From NCBI RefSeq assembly GCF_018598555.1, contig NZ_JAHEWN010000011.1, positions 1 to 64,000 of the forward strand: a stretch of DNA of 64,000 bases, given 5' to 3'. The translations under genes were made by a program, and so were the position numbers. Numbering within the stretch: position 1 is the stretch's first letter; the number at the start of each line of letters is the position of its first letter. Shown piece by piece: positions 9,872 to 18,123 of this stretch. Below the pieces are notes generated by a model. The model did no database searches. It was not told the origin of the DNA and saw only the letters and a program-made list of their open reading frames with translations. Source of the DNA: Curtobacterium aurantiacum (GTDB lineage Bacteria > Actinomycetota > Actinomycetes > Actinomycetales > Microbacteriaceae).

Positions 9872-10900
9872 TCAGCCCTTGGCGTGACCGGCCGAGCCGA
9901 GGACCTTCGCGGCCTCGACGACGCGAGCCGCCATGGCCGTCTCGGCGACCTTGCCCCAGGCGCGGGGGTCGTACTGCTTCTTGTTGCCGACCTCGCCGTC
10001 GATCTTCAGGACACCCTCGTAGCCCCGGAACATCGAGTCCGCGATCGAGCGGGTGAACGCGTACTGCGTGTCCGTGTCGATGTTCATCTTGATGACGCCG
10101 TTGCGGACGGCCTCGTGGATCTCGTCGTCGGTCGAGCCGGAGCCGCCGTGGAACACGAGGTCGAGCGGGTTCTCGCCGGTGCCGTGCTTCGCCGCGACCG
10201 ACGCCTGGATCTCGCCGAGGAGCTCGGGGCGGAGCTTGACGTTGCCCGGCTTGTAGACGCCGTGCACGTTGCCGAAGGTGAGCGCCGCGATCCAGCGACC
10301 CCTGTCGCCCAGGCCGAGCGCGTCGACGACCTTCTCGACGTCGTTCGGGGTGGTGTAGAGCGCGTCGTTGGTGCCCTCGTGCTGGACGCCGTCCTCTTCG
10401 CCGCCGACGACGCCGATCTCGACCTCGAGGATGGCGTTGATGTTCCGCGTCTTCTCGATCATCGTCTTCGCGATCTCGATGTTCTCGTCGAGCGGCACGG
10501 CCGAACCGTCCCACATGTGCGACTGGAAGATCGGGTTGCGACCCTGCCGGACCTCTTCCTCGCTCGCGGCGATGAGCGGCAGGACGAAGCCGTCGAGGGC
10601 GTCCTTCGGGCAGTGGTCGGTGTGCAGGGCGACCGTGATGTCGTAGTTCTTGGCGACCTCGTGGGCGAACTTCGCCATCGCGAGGGCGCCCGCTGCGCGG
10701 TTCTTGATGGTGTGGCCGGCGAAGTAGTCGGCACCGCCCGTCGTGACCTGGAGGATGCCGTCGGAACCGGCTTCCTGCAGGCCCTGGAGGACCGCGTTGA
10801 TGGTCTGCGAGGAGGAGACGTTGACCGCGGGGTACGCGAACTTGCCCGCCTTCGCGCGTTCGATCATCTCGGCGTACTGTTCCGGCGTTGCGATGGGCAC
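9872..10900 (-). CDS. fba: Class II fructose-bisphosphate aldolase
   Basis: This 342-aa zinc-dependent aldolase cleaves fructose 1,6-bisphosphate to DHAP and glyceraldehyde 3-phosphate in glycolysis and gluconeogenesis. Visible motifs are ALHTDHCPKD (metal His, about residue 96), EVEIGVVGGEEDGV (about 148), FGNVHGVYKPGNVKL (about 209) and FHGGSGSTDDEI (about 250). The GTG start has GGAG upstream. It is divergent from glpX, giving a paired FBP aldolase and FBP phosphatase locus. Confidence 0.96.
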   Translation of the reverse strand: MPIATPEQYAEMIERAKAGKFAYPAVNVSSSQTINAVLQGLQEAGSDGILQVTTGGADYFAGHTIKNRAAGALAMAKFAHEVAKNYDITVALHTDHCPKDALDGFVLPLIAASEEEVRQGRNPIFQSHMWDGSAVPLDENIEIAKTMIEKTRNINAILEVEIGVVGGEEDGVQHEGTNDALYTTPNDVEKVVDALGLGDRGRWIAALTFGNVHGVYKPGNVKLRPELLGEIQASVAAKHGTGENPLDLVFHGGSGSTDDEIHEAVRNGVIKMNIDTDTQYAFTRSIADSMFRGYEGVLKIDGEVGNKKQYDPRAWGKVAETAMAARVVEAAKVLGSAGHAKG

Positions 10901-11107
10901 GTGGATCTCCTTCGACTTCGGTGATGTCCCCGCCGATCGTAGTCAGAACCTCTGGGACCCGACCGCCGGTTCCGGTGCGACGCGTCAGCGGCGGACCGGC
11001 CGTGCCGGTTGGGAGAGGCGCGGTCCGGGTTACGCGGTCGGCTCACGTCCGGCGTGCACATGCGTGCACGGGCCCGTTGTCCGGACCGCGGGTCGGCCGC
11101 CGGTCGG

Positions 11108-11113
11108 TAGGCT
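11108..11113 (+). promoter_or_regulatory. -10 element TAGGCT for a leaderless glpX transcript
   Basis: TAGGCT ends six bases before the glpX GTG and no Shine-Dalgarno sequence lies between. The same hexamer stands at a similar distance before ychF (28000-28005). Confidence 0.5.
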
Positions 11114-11119
11114 CGGGTC

Positions 11120-12109
11120 GTGACTCCCACTACGGAAACCGGCTCCCTGTTCCTCCAGCCCGACCGCAACCTCGCGCTCGAGCTCGTGCGTGCGACGGAG
11201 GCCGCCGCGATCCGTGCGCAGCCGTGGGTCGGACGGGGCGAGAAGAACCTCGCCGACGGCGCCGCGGTCGACGCGATGCGCAAGTTCCTCGGCACGGTGA
11301 ACTTCGACGGCGTCGTCGTCATCGGTGAGGGCGAGAAGGACAACGCCCCGATGCTCTACAACGGCGAGCACGTCGGCAACGGTCACGGTCCGGCCTGCGA
11401 CATCGCGGTCGACCCGATCGACGGCACCTCGCTCACCGCCGCCGGCCGCCAGAACGCCATCTCCGTCATGGCCGTCTCGGACCGCGGCTCGATGTACGAC
11501 CCCTCCGCCGTCTTCTACATGGACAAGATCGCCGCCGGGCCCGAGGGCCGTGGGGTCCTCGACCTCGAGAAGCCGATCGGTGACAACATCCGCGCCCTGG
11601 CGAAGGCCAAGGGCAAGGACCTCGAGGACATGGTCGTGGCCGTGCTCGACCGCCCCCGCCACGACGAACTCATCCGCGCCATCCGCGCGACCGGTGCCGG
11701 CACGCGACTGCTGCTCGACGGTGACGTCGCCGGTGGCATCGCCGCCGCCCTGCCCGGTTCGACGATCGACATGTGCGTCGGCGTCGGCGGCACGCCCGAG
11801 GGCATCATCACGGCGTGCGCGATCAAGGCGCTCGGCGGTGTGATCCTCGGCAAGCTCCAGCCGAAGGACGACGAGGAGCGCGAGCGCGCCCTCGCCGCCG
11901 GCCACGACCTGGACAAGGTGCTCGACCAGGACGACCTGGTCACGGGTGACAACACGTTCTTCGTCGCCACCGGCGTCACCGACGGCGTCCTGGTCGACGG
12001 TGTCCGTCGTTCGCGCGGCGTCATCCACACCGACTCGCTCGTGCTCCGCTCGCGCTCGAACACGATCCGCCGCATCCAGGCGGACCACCGTGCGGAGAAG
12101 TGGTTCTGA
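11120..12109 (+). CDS. glpX: Class II fructose-1,6-bisphosphatase
   Basis: This 329-aa GlpX-type phosphatase hydrolyses fructose 1,6-bisphosphate in gluconeogenesis. The lithium-sensitive phosphatase fold is shown by [14 protein letters not shown] (about residue 72), [12 protein letters not shown] (about 95) and the C-terminal [18 protein letters not shown]. GlpX is the usual FBPase of actinobacteria. The GTG start is immediately preceded by a -10-like TAGGCT, suggesting a leaderless mRNA. Confidence 0.96.
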   Translation: MTPTTETGSLFLQPDRNLALELVRATEAAAIRAQPWVGRGEKNLADGAAVDAMRKFLGTVNFDGVVVIGEGEKDNAPMLYNGEHVGNGHGPACDIAVDPIDGTSLTAAGRQNAISVMAVSDRGSMYDPSAVFYMDKIAAGPEGRGVLDLEKPIGDNIRALAKAKGKDLEDMVVAVLDRPRHDELIRAIRATGAGTRLLLDGDVAGGIAAALPGSTIDMCVGVGGTPEGIITACAIKALGGVILGKLQPKDDEERERALAAGHDLDKVLDQDDLVTGDNTFFVATGVTDGVLVDGVRRSRGVIHTDSLVLRSRSNTIRRIQADHRAEKWF

Positions 12110-12153
12110 TCCGCAGGCGGTCCTGATCGGCGTGCGTTCGCGCTGAACCACCG

Positions 12154-12198
12154 AAACCCGTCCGAACCACGTGATCGCGTGGTGCGGACGGGTTTTCG
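12154..12198. terminator. Bidirectional rho-independent terminator between glpX and rmuC
   Basis: AAACCCGTCCG (12154-12164) pairs with CGGACGGGTTT (12185-12195), with an inner ACCACG/CGTGGT stem. It is followed by TTCGCT on the plus strand and an A-rich start on the other strand. It serves the convergent glpX and rmuC genes. Confidence 0.85.
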
Positions 12199-12253
12199 CT
12201 GTGCGCGGGGTCGGCGCTGCACGGGCGGCGGGGCGTGACACGCCCCGGGGCGG

Positions 12254-13516
12254 CTAGTCCTCGTCGACGGCGCCGACGAGCTCCGGGGCCGTGAGCAGCC
12301 GCGGCTCGTCCTCGATCGAGGACGGGTCGGCGATGACCTTCGACTCGTCGAGCAGGGACAGCCGACGGGCGCTGGGCAGCACCTGGCGTTCGAGGGACCC
12401 CACGAAGCGGTTGTAGTCGACGACGGAGCCCCGGATCGAACGGCCGAGCTTGTCGACGTGCCCGGCCATCGTCGACAGCCGGCCGTAGAGCTCGCGGGAG
12501 ACCTTGAAGAGTTCGTGCGCCTCTTGCGAGACGACGTCCTGCTGCCACGAGAACGCCACGGTCTTGAGCACGGACCACAGGGTCACGGGTGAGGCGAGTG
12601 CGATCCGCTTGCGGAAGGCGTGGTCGAGCAGCCCGGGGTCGGCGGCGAGGGCGCTCGAGATGAGCGACTCGGACGGGATGAACGCGACGGTGAGCTCGGG
12701 GGAGGCGTCGTAGCCGGTCCAGTACTCCCGTGCGGCCAGGGCGTCGACGTGCGCGCGGAGGGCCTTCACGTGCTGGGCGATGAGCTGGTCGCGCCGGGCT
12801 GCCTCGGCACCGGTGGCGGTCGCCGGGATCTCGGCGGCCTGCAGGTAGGCGCTCAACGGCACCTTGGCGTCGACGGCGATGGTCTTGCCGCCGGGCAGGT
12901 GCACGACCATGTCCGGGCGCGCGGAGCCGACGGCGGTGGTGACGGAGGACTGGACGTCGAAGTCGACCCGTTCGAGCAGCCCGGCGGCCTCGACCACGTT
13001 GCGCAGCTGCGTCTCGCCCCAGACGCCGCGCGTGCTGTTCGACGACAGGGCACTGGCCAGGGTGTCGGCGGTGGCGCGCAGTCGCTCTTCCGACTCGGCG
13101 GCCGAGCGGAGCTGCGCCGACAGCGCGCCGTACTGCTCGCTCCGCGACTGCTCGAGCTCGGCGATCTTCGTGCGCATCACGTCGAGGGTCTGCGCCACGG
13201 GGCTGAGCGCGGAGAGCACCTTGGACTCGTTCTGGTTGCGCGCAGCGTCGACGCCGTGCATGCGCTGCACCAGGTGCTCGAGCTCGGCGGAGCGCCGTTC
13301 GAGCGAGTCGACCTGGCGGCGGTACTGGGTGTCCTGGGCGTCGAGGCGTTCCTCGGCGTCGCGTCGGGCCGCTCCGAGCTGGCCGCGGAGCGCCTCGGCC
13401 GTCGCACGGGCCGAGGCGGCGTCGACGCCGGCGCGCGAGCGGGCGAGCGACCAGGCGACGACCGCACCGACGGCGATGCCCATCACGAGACCGATGACCA
13501 GGGCGAGGATCTGCAT
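12254..13516 (-). CDS. rmuC: DNA recombination protein RmuC
   Basis: This 420-aa RmuC-family protein has an N-terminal membrane anchor (about residues 2-24, ILALVIGLVMGIAVGAVVAW), a long coiled coil (about 35-190) and the conserved nuclease-like RmuC domain (about 190-390, GVWGETQLRNVVEAAGLL, DAKVPLSAYLQAAE). The family limits inversions at short repeats, but its biochemical role is not settled. The ATG at 13516 is chosen because it places the anchor at the N-terminus; a GTG at 13573 in frame is the alternative. Confidence 0.92.
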   Translation of the reverse strand: MQILALVIGLVMGIAVGAVVAWSLARSRAGVDAASARATAEALRGQLGAARRDAEERLDAQDTQYRRQVDSLERRSAELEHLVQRMHGVDAARNQNESKVLSALSPVAQTLDVMRTKIAELEQSRSEQYGALSAQLRSAAESEERLRATADTLASALSSNSTRGVWGETQLRNVVEAAGLLERVDFDVQSSVTTAVGSARPDMVVHLPGGKTIAVDAKVPLSAYLQAAEIPATATGAEAARRDQLIAQHVKALRAHVDALAAREYWTGYDASPELTVAFIPSESLISSALAADPGLLDHAFRKRIALASPVTLWSVLKTVAFSWQQDVVSQEAHELFKVSRELYGRLSTMAGHVDKLGRSIRGSVVDYNRFVGSLERQVLPSARRLSLLDESKVIADPSSIEDEPRLLTAPELVGAVDED

Positions 13517-13592
13517 GTCGCGACCCTGGCAGAACCCACCGACACCGCGCCTCCAGGCCGCTTCGTCGACCACCTGGCGGACCGGTCAATCC

Positions 13593-13626
13593 ATGTCATG
13601 ACATTAGGGCAAACAGGGTGTACAGT
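13593..13626 (+). promoter_or_regulatory. iol operon promoter with overlapping GntR-type operator
   Basis: A perfect palindrome ATGTCATGACAT (13593-13604) overlaps the -35 hexamer ATGACA (13598-13603). A TACAGT -10 (13621-13626) follows after exactly 17 bp. The core TGTC-N2-GACA recurs at 24230, 25530 and 26961, so a repressor bound here would block RNA polymerase. The regulator is inferred to be the GntR protein encoded at 26155-26913. Confidence 0.7.
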
Positions 13627-13672
13627 CGTGATCGTCCGCCGATGAAGCCGCACGGAAGGTCCACCGCGTCGC

Positions 13673-14698
13673 ATGACGAACCAAGCTCCCCACGCCTACG
13701 ACGTGATCACGATGGGACGCGTCAGCGTCGACATCTACCCGCAGCAGACCGGCCCGCTCGAAGACGTCTCGACCTTCTCGAAGTCCGTCGGCGGCAGCGC
13801 CACGAACGTCGCCATCGCGGCTGCTCGGCACGGCGCGGACGCCGCGGTCATCACCCGGACGGGCAACGACCCCTTCGGCCGGTACATCGCCCGCACGCTG
13901 CCCGAGTACGGCGTCGCGAACGCCTTCGTCGAGACGGTGGAGGGACTGAACACCCCCGTCGCCTTCTGCGAGATCTTCCCGCCGGACGACTTCCCGCTCT
14001 ACTTCTACCGGGCCCCGAAGGCGCCGGACCTGATGATCACGGCGAAGTCCCTGCCGCTGCACGAGATCGAGCGCGCGAAGATCTTCTGGACCACGGTGAC
14101 CGGCCTCAGCGAGGAGCCGAGCCGACAGGCGCACCACGTGGCGTACGAAGCCCGGTCCGCCGCGCAGAACAGCACGAAGACCCACACCGTCTTGGACCTG
14201 GACTACCGGTCGATGTTCTGGTCGAGCCCCGAGGCCGCGACGCGCGAAGTCGCGATCGCCCTCGAACACGCCACCGTCGCCGTCGGCAACCGCGAGGAGT
14301 GCGAGGTGGCGGTCGGTGAGACCGACCCGGTCCGCGCCGCCGACGCCCTGCTCGACCGCGGTGTCGAGATCGCGATCGTCAAGCAGGGGCCGAAGGGCGT
14401 GCTGGCGAAGACCCGCGACGAGTTCGTCGAGTTCCGTCCGCACCACATCGACGTCGTGAACGGGCTCGGCTCGGGCGACGGCTTCGGCGGGGCGCTGACC
14501 CACGGCCTGCTGCAGGGCTGGACCCTCGAGCGGATCCTGGCGTTCTGCAACGCAGCCGGTGCGATCGTCGCGACGCGGTTCGAGTGCTCGACGGCGATGC
14601 CGACGAGCGACGAGATCGAGCAGTTCCTGACCGACAACCCGGCCGAGGGCACGACGCACACGGGTGAGACGCACACCGAGGAGAAGACCCATGCCTGA
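13673..14698 (+). CDS. iolC: 5-dehydro-2-deoxygluconokinase
   Basis: This 341-aa PfkB-family sugar kinase should phosphorylate 5-dehydro-2-deoxy-D-gluconate (DKG) to DKG-6-phosphate in myo-inositol breakdown. The N-terminal glycine motif KSVGGSATNVAIAAAR (about residue 36) and the C-terminal anion-hole/catalytic motif GLGSGDGFGGALTHGLL (about 263) are clear. It is the first gene of the nine-gene iol operon and has the operator-promoter 70 bp upstream. The tail (HTGETHTEEKTHA) is hydrophilic and repetitive. The next gene starts 8 bp before its end. Confidence 0.95.
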   Translation: MTNQAPHAYDVITMGRVSVDIYPQQTGPLEDVSTFSKSVGGSATNVAIAAARHGADAAVITRTGNDPFGRYIARTLPEYGVANAFVETVEGLNTPVAFCEIFPPDDFPLYFYRAPKAPDLMITAKSLPLHEIERAKIFWTTVTGLSEEPSRQAHHVAYEARSAAQNSTKTHTVLDLDYRSMFWSSPEAATREVAIALEHATVAVGNREECEVAVGETDPVRAADALLDRGVEIAIVKQGPKGVLAKTRDEFVEFRPHHIDVVNGLGSGDGFGGALTHGLLQGWTLERILAFCNAAGAIVATRFECSTAMPTSDEIEQFLTDNPAEGTTHTGETHTEEKTHA

Positions 14699-15680
14699 GC
14701 TCAGCCCCGCTGACTTCCAGCGCCTCCGGGACATCCGTGCCGGCCAGCCCGACCTGGTGCGGGCCACGCTCGACGCCCGCCGCAAGCGACCCTTGCTCGC
14801 CGACGACGGCAAGCTCTTCATCGTCGCCGCCGACCACCCCGCACGTGGGGCGCTGGCGGTGCGGGACGACGAGTCCGCGATGGCGGACCGCTACGACCTG
14901 CTCGAGCGGCTCGTCACCGCCCTCGGTCGGCCGGGGGTCGACGGGGTGCTCGGGACGCCCGACATCCTCGAGGACCTCGCGCTGCTCGGCGCCCTCGACG
15001 GCAAGGTCGTCGTCGGGTCGATGAACCGCGGCGGGCTGCGCGGTGCCACATTCGAGATGGACGACCGGTACACGGCGTACTCGGCGGGGGCCATCAAGGA
15101 CTCCGGGCTCGACTTCGCCAAGCTGCTGGTGCGCATCGCCCTGGAGGACTCGGGCACCGCGCCGACGCTCGAGGCCACGGCCCGCGCCGTCAGCGAGGCC
15201 GCGGCGCTGCAGCTGCCGATCATGCTCGAGCCGTTCATGTCCGAGTGGCGGGACGGCCGGGTCGTCAACGACCTGTCTGCCGACGCCGTGATCACCTCGA
15301 TGGCGATCGCCGCCGGTCTCGGCGAGTCCAGCGCCTACAGCTGGCTCAAGATCCCCGTGGTCGACGACATGGAGCGCGTGATGGCCGCGACGACGCTGCC
15401 GACGCTGCTGCTCGGCGGCGACCCGGCTTCGCGCCCGCTGGAGACGTACGCGAAGTGGGCTGACGCCCTCGCCCTGCCCGGCGTCCGCGGCCTGGTCGTC
15501 GGACGCACCCTGCTCTACCCCTCGGACGGCGACGTCGCCGCCGCCGTGGACGTGGCCGCCGGCCTCGTCCACAGCCAGGAGGCCCGGGGCGGGTTCTCCA
15601 CAGATGCCCACGACCCAGCCGCTCGGCTCGCGGGCGCCACCACCATGGACTCGTCCATCTCGGAAGGAAGCAACGCATGA
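14691..15680 (+). CDS. Cgl0159-type (beta/alpha)8 aldolase-like protein, probable DKG-phosphate aldolase
   Basis: This 329-aa TIM-barrel protein resembles the Cgl0159 family found in actinobacterial inositol clusters between iolC and iolA. Visible features are IVAADHPARGAL (about residue 44), a barrel strand with a candidate lysine in DFAKLLVRIAL (about 143), PIMLEPFMSEW and SAYSWLKIPVVDD. No separate iolJ-type class II aldolase gene is present, so by position it should split DKG-6-phosphate into DHAP and malonate semialdehyde. That role is inferred. It overlaps iolC and shares ATGA with iolA. Confidence 0.85.
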   Translation: MPELSPADFQRLRDIRAGQPDLVRATLDARRKRPLLADDGKLFIVAADHPARGALAVRDDESAMADRYDLLERLVTALGRPGVDGVLGTPDILEDLALLGALDGKVVVGSMNRGGLRGATFEMDDRYTAYSAGAIKDSGLDFAKLLVRIALEDSGTAPTLEATARAVSEAAALQLPIMLEPFMSEWRDGRVVNDLSADAVITSMAIAAGLGESSAYSWLKIPVVDDMERVMAATTLPTLLLGGDPASRPLETYAKWADALALPGVRGLVVGRTLLYPSDGDVAAAVDVAAGLVHSQEARGGFSTDAHDPAARLAGATTMDSSISEGSNA

Positions 15681-17188
15681 CGCTCACCGACACGACCACC
15701 ACCACCGTCGGGCACTGGATCGACGGCAAGCGCGTCGATTCGGCGTCGGGCAACACCGCCCCCGTGTACGACCCGGCGCTCGGCGTCGCGACCAAGCAGG
15801 TCGCGCTGGCCGACGAGTCCGAGATCCAGGCGGCCATCGGCAGCGCCAAAGCGGCGTTCCCCGGGTGGAGCAACCTGTCCCTGGCCAAGCGCCAGGCGAT
15901 CCTGTTCTCGTTCCGCGAGATCCTGAACCGCGACAAGGCCGAGCTGGCCGAGATCATCACGAGCGAGCACGGCAAGGTCATCGACGATGCCCTGGGTGAG
16001 ATCGCCCGTGGGCAAGAGGTCGTGGAGCTCGCCACCAACATCCCGAGCCTGATGAAGGGCGAGTTCTCCGACCAGGTCTCGACCGGCATCGACGTCTACT
16101 CGATCCGCCAGCCGCTCGGCGTCGTGGGCATCATCAGCCCCTTCAACTTCCCGGCGATGGTGCCGCTCTGGTTCCTGCCGATCGCGATCGCCGCGGGCAA
16201 CACCGTCGTGCTGAAGCCGAGCGAGAAGGACCCGTCGGCCGCCATCTGGCTCGCCGAGAAGTTCAAGGAGGCCGGCCTGCCCGACGGCGTCTTCAACGTG
16301 CTCAACGGCGACAAGCTGTCCGTCGACGGTCTGCTCACCAGCGACGACGTCGAGTCGATCTCGTTCGTCGGCTCCACGCCCATCGCGCAGTACGTCTACG
16401 AGACCGGCACGAAGCACGGCAAGCGCGTGCAGGCCCTCGGCGGCGCGAAGAACCACATGCTCGTCCTGCCGGACGCCGACCTCGACCTGGTCGCCGACAA
16501 CGCGATCAACGCCGGCTTCGGTTCGGCCGGTGAGCGCTGCATGGCGATCTCGGTCGTCGTCGCCGTCGAGCCGGTGGCGGACGAGCTCATCCAGAAGATC
16601 AAGGACCGCGCGGCGACCCTGCGCATCGGCGACGGTCGTCGCGGGTGCGACATGGGCCCGCTCGTCACGAAGCAGCACCGTGACAAGGTCGCCTCGTACA
16701 TCGAGGTCGCAGAGCAGGACGGTGCGGTGGTTGTGGTGGACGGCCGCACCGTCCGACCCGACGGCGACGAGAACGGCTTCTGGCTGGGCCCGACGCTGAT
16801 CGACCAGGTGCCCACGACCAGCCGCGTCTACACCGAGGAGATCTTCGGTCCGGTGCTGAGCGTCGTCCGTGTCGCCACCTACGAAGAGGGCCTCGAGCTC
16901 ATCAACTCCGGCGCGTACGGCAACGGCACCGCCATCTTCACGAACGACGGTGGCGCCGCCCGACGGTTCCAGCGCGACGTGCAGGTCGGCATGATCGGCA
17001 TCAACGTCCCGATCCCGGTGCCCGTCGCCTACTACTCGTTCGGTGGCTGGAAGAACTCGCTGTTCGGCGACCACAAGGCGTACGGGGCCGACGGCGTGAG
17101 CTTCTTCACCCGCCAGAAGGCGATCACGAGCCGCTGGCTCGACCCGTCGCACGGTGGCATCAACCTCGGCTTCCCGTCGAACAACTGA
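15677..17188 (+). CDS. iolA: CoA-acylating (methyl)malonate-semialdehyde dehydrogenase
   Basis: This 503-aa aldehyde dehydrogenase should convert malonate semialdehyde to acetyl-CoA and CO2 with NAD+, the last step of inositol catabolism. The family is indicated by GIISPFNFPAMVPLWFLPIA (about residue 151), the glycine motif SFVGSTPIAQYVYETG (about 233) and the cysteine nucleophile in GSAGERCMAIS (about 285, replacing the usual GQ.C of simple ALDHs). Its ATG lies in the previous stop codon (ATGA). The C-terminal FFTRQKAITSRW is typical of MmsA/IolA. Confidence 0.95.
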   Translation: MTLTDTTTTTVGHWIDGKRVDSASGNTAPVYDPALGVATKQVALADESEIQAAIGSAKAAFPGWSNLSLAKRQAILFSFREILNRDKAELAEIITSEHGKVIDDALGEIARGQEVVELATNIPSLMKGEFSDQVSTGIDVYSIRQPLGVVGIISPFNFPAMVPLWFLPIAIAAGNTVVLKPSEKDPSAAIWLAEKFKEAGLPDGVFNVLNGDKLSVDGLLTSDDVESISFVGSTPIAQYVYETGTKHGKRVQALGGAKNHMLVLPDADLDLVADNAINAGFGSAGERCMAISVVVAVEPVADELIQKIKDRAATLRIGDGRRGCDMGPLVTKQHRDKVASYIEVAEQDGAVVVVDGRTVRPDGDENGFWLGPTLIDQVPTTSRVYTEEIFGPVLSVVRVATYEEGLELINSGAYGNGTAIFTNDGGAARRFQRDVQVGMIGINVPIPVPVAYYSFGGWKNSLFGDHKAYGADGVSFFTRQKAITSRWLDPSHGGINLGFPSNN

Positions 17189-17196
17189 CGCGCAGC

Positions 17197-18123
17197 ATGG
17201 CGAACGAACAGCACCAGCACGACCAGTGGTTCATCCCGGCGGGCTCCCGGCCCGAGGCGGGCTGGACCGACGTGGTCGACGGTCGCATCGAGGGGTGGGC
17301 GCACACCGGTCTCCGGACCGGCGCGCTGACCGACGGGGGCGAGCTGCGCCTCCCGGCCGACGCCGTGGAGCGCATCGTCGTGCCGCTCGCCGGGTCGTTC
17401 CACGTGACCCACTCGGGCGCCGCCGGTGACGGCGAGCAAGCCCTGCAGGGGCGGGGGAGCGTCTTCGACGGCCCGACCGACGTGCTGTACCTGGGCTCGG
17501 GCTCCGCGGCGAGCATCACCGGCAACGGTCGGTTCGCCGTCGCCGAGGCGCCCACCGACACCGTCAAGCCGACCACGTACGTGGCCCGGCCGGACGTGCC
17601 GGTGGAGCTCCGCGGCGCCGGGCAGTCGAGCCGCCAGGTGCACAACTTCGGCACCCCGGCCGCGCTCGACGCCGTCAAGTTCATCGTGTGCGAAGTGATC
17701 ACGCCGGCCGGCAACTGGTCGTCGTACCCGCCGCACAAGCACGACACGAACGTGCCCGGCTCCGAGTCCAACCTCGAGGAGATCTACTACTACGAGTCGG
17801 CGGTGTCCCGCGGGCTCGAGCAGATCGCCCCCGAACCGGCCGACCCGTTCGCGCTGCACCGCACGTACGCCTCGGACGACCGCGCGATCGACGAGTTCCG
17901 CCAGGTGCGGACCGGTGACATCGCCCTGGTGCCGTACGGCTGGCACGGCCCCGCCGTCGCCGCGCCGGGCTACGACATGTACTACCTGAACGTGATGGCC
18001 GGGCCCGACCCGGAGCGCGTCTGGAACATCACCGACGACCCGGCCCACGGCTGGGTCCGCCGGGCGTGGGCGAGCGAGCAGCTCGACCCGCGCCTGCCCT
18101 ACCAGAAGGAGTCCTCCCGATGA
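17197..18123 (+). CDS. iolB: 5-deoxy-glucuronate isomerase
   Basis: This 308-aa bicupin isomerase converts 5-deoxy-glucuronate to 5-dehydro-2-deoxy-gluconate. The metal-binding cupin motif is visible as YPPHKHDTN with a downstream Glu in NLEEIYYY (about residues 176-198), and a second His in YGWHGP (about 250). Length and the final MYYLNVMAGP motif match the KduI/IolB family. It lies eight bases after iolA and shares ATGA with iolD. Confidence 0.95.
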   Translation: MANEQHQHDQWFIPAGSRPEAGWTDVVDGRIEGWAHTGLRTGALTDGGELRLPADAVERIVVPLAGSFHVTHSGAAGDGEQALQGRGSVFDGPTDVLYLGSGSAASITGNGRFAVAEAPTDTVKPTTYVARPDVPVELRGAGQSSRQVHNFGTPAALDAVKFIVCEVITPAGNWSSYPPHKHDTNVPGSESNLEEIYYYESAVSRGLEQIAPEPADPFALHRTYASDDRAIDEFRQVRTGDIALVPYGWHGPAVAAPGYDMYYLNVMAGPDPERVWNITDDPAHGWVRRAWASEQLDPRLPYQKESSR

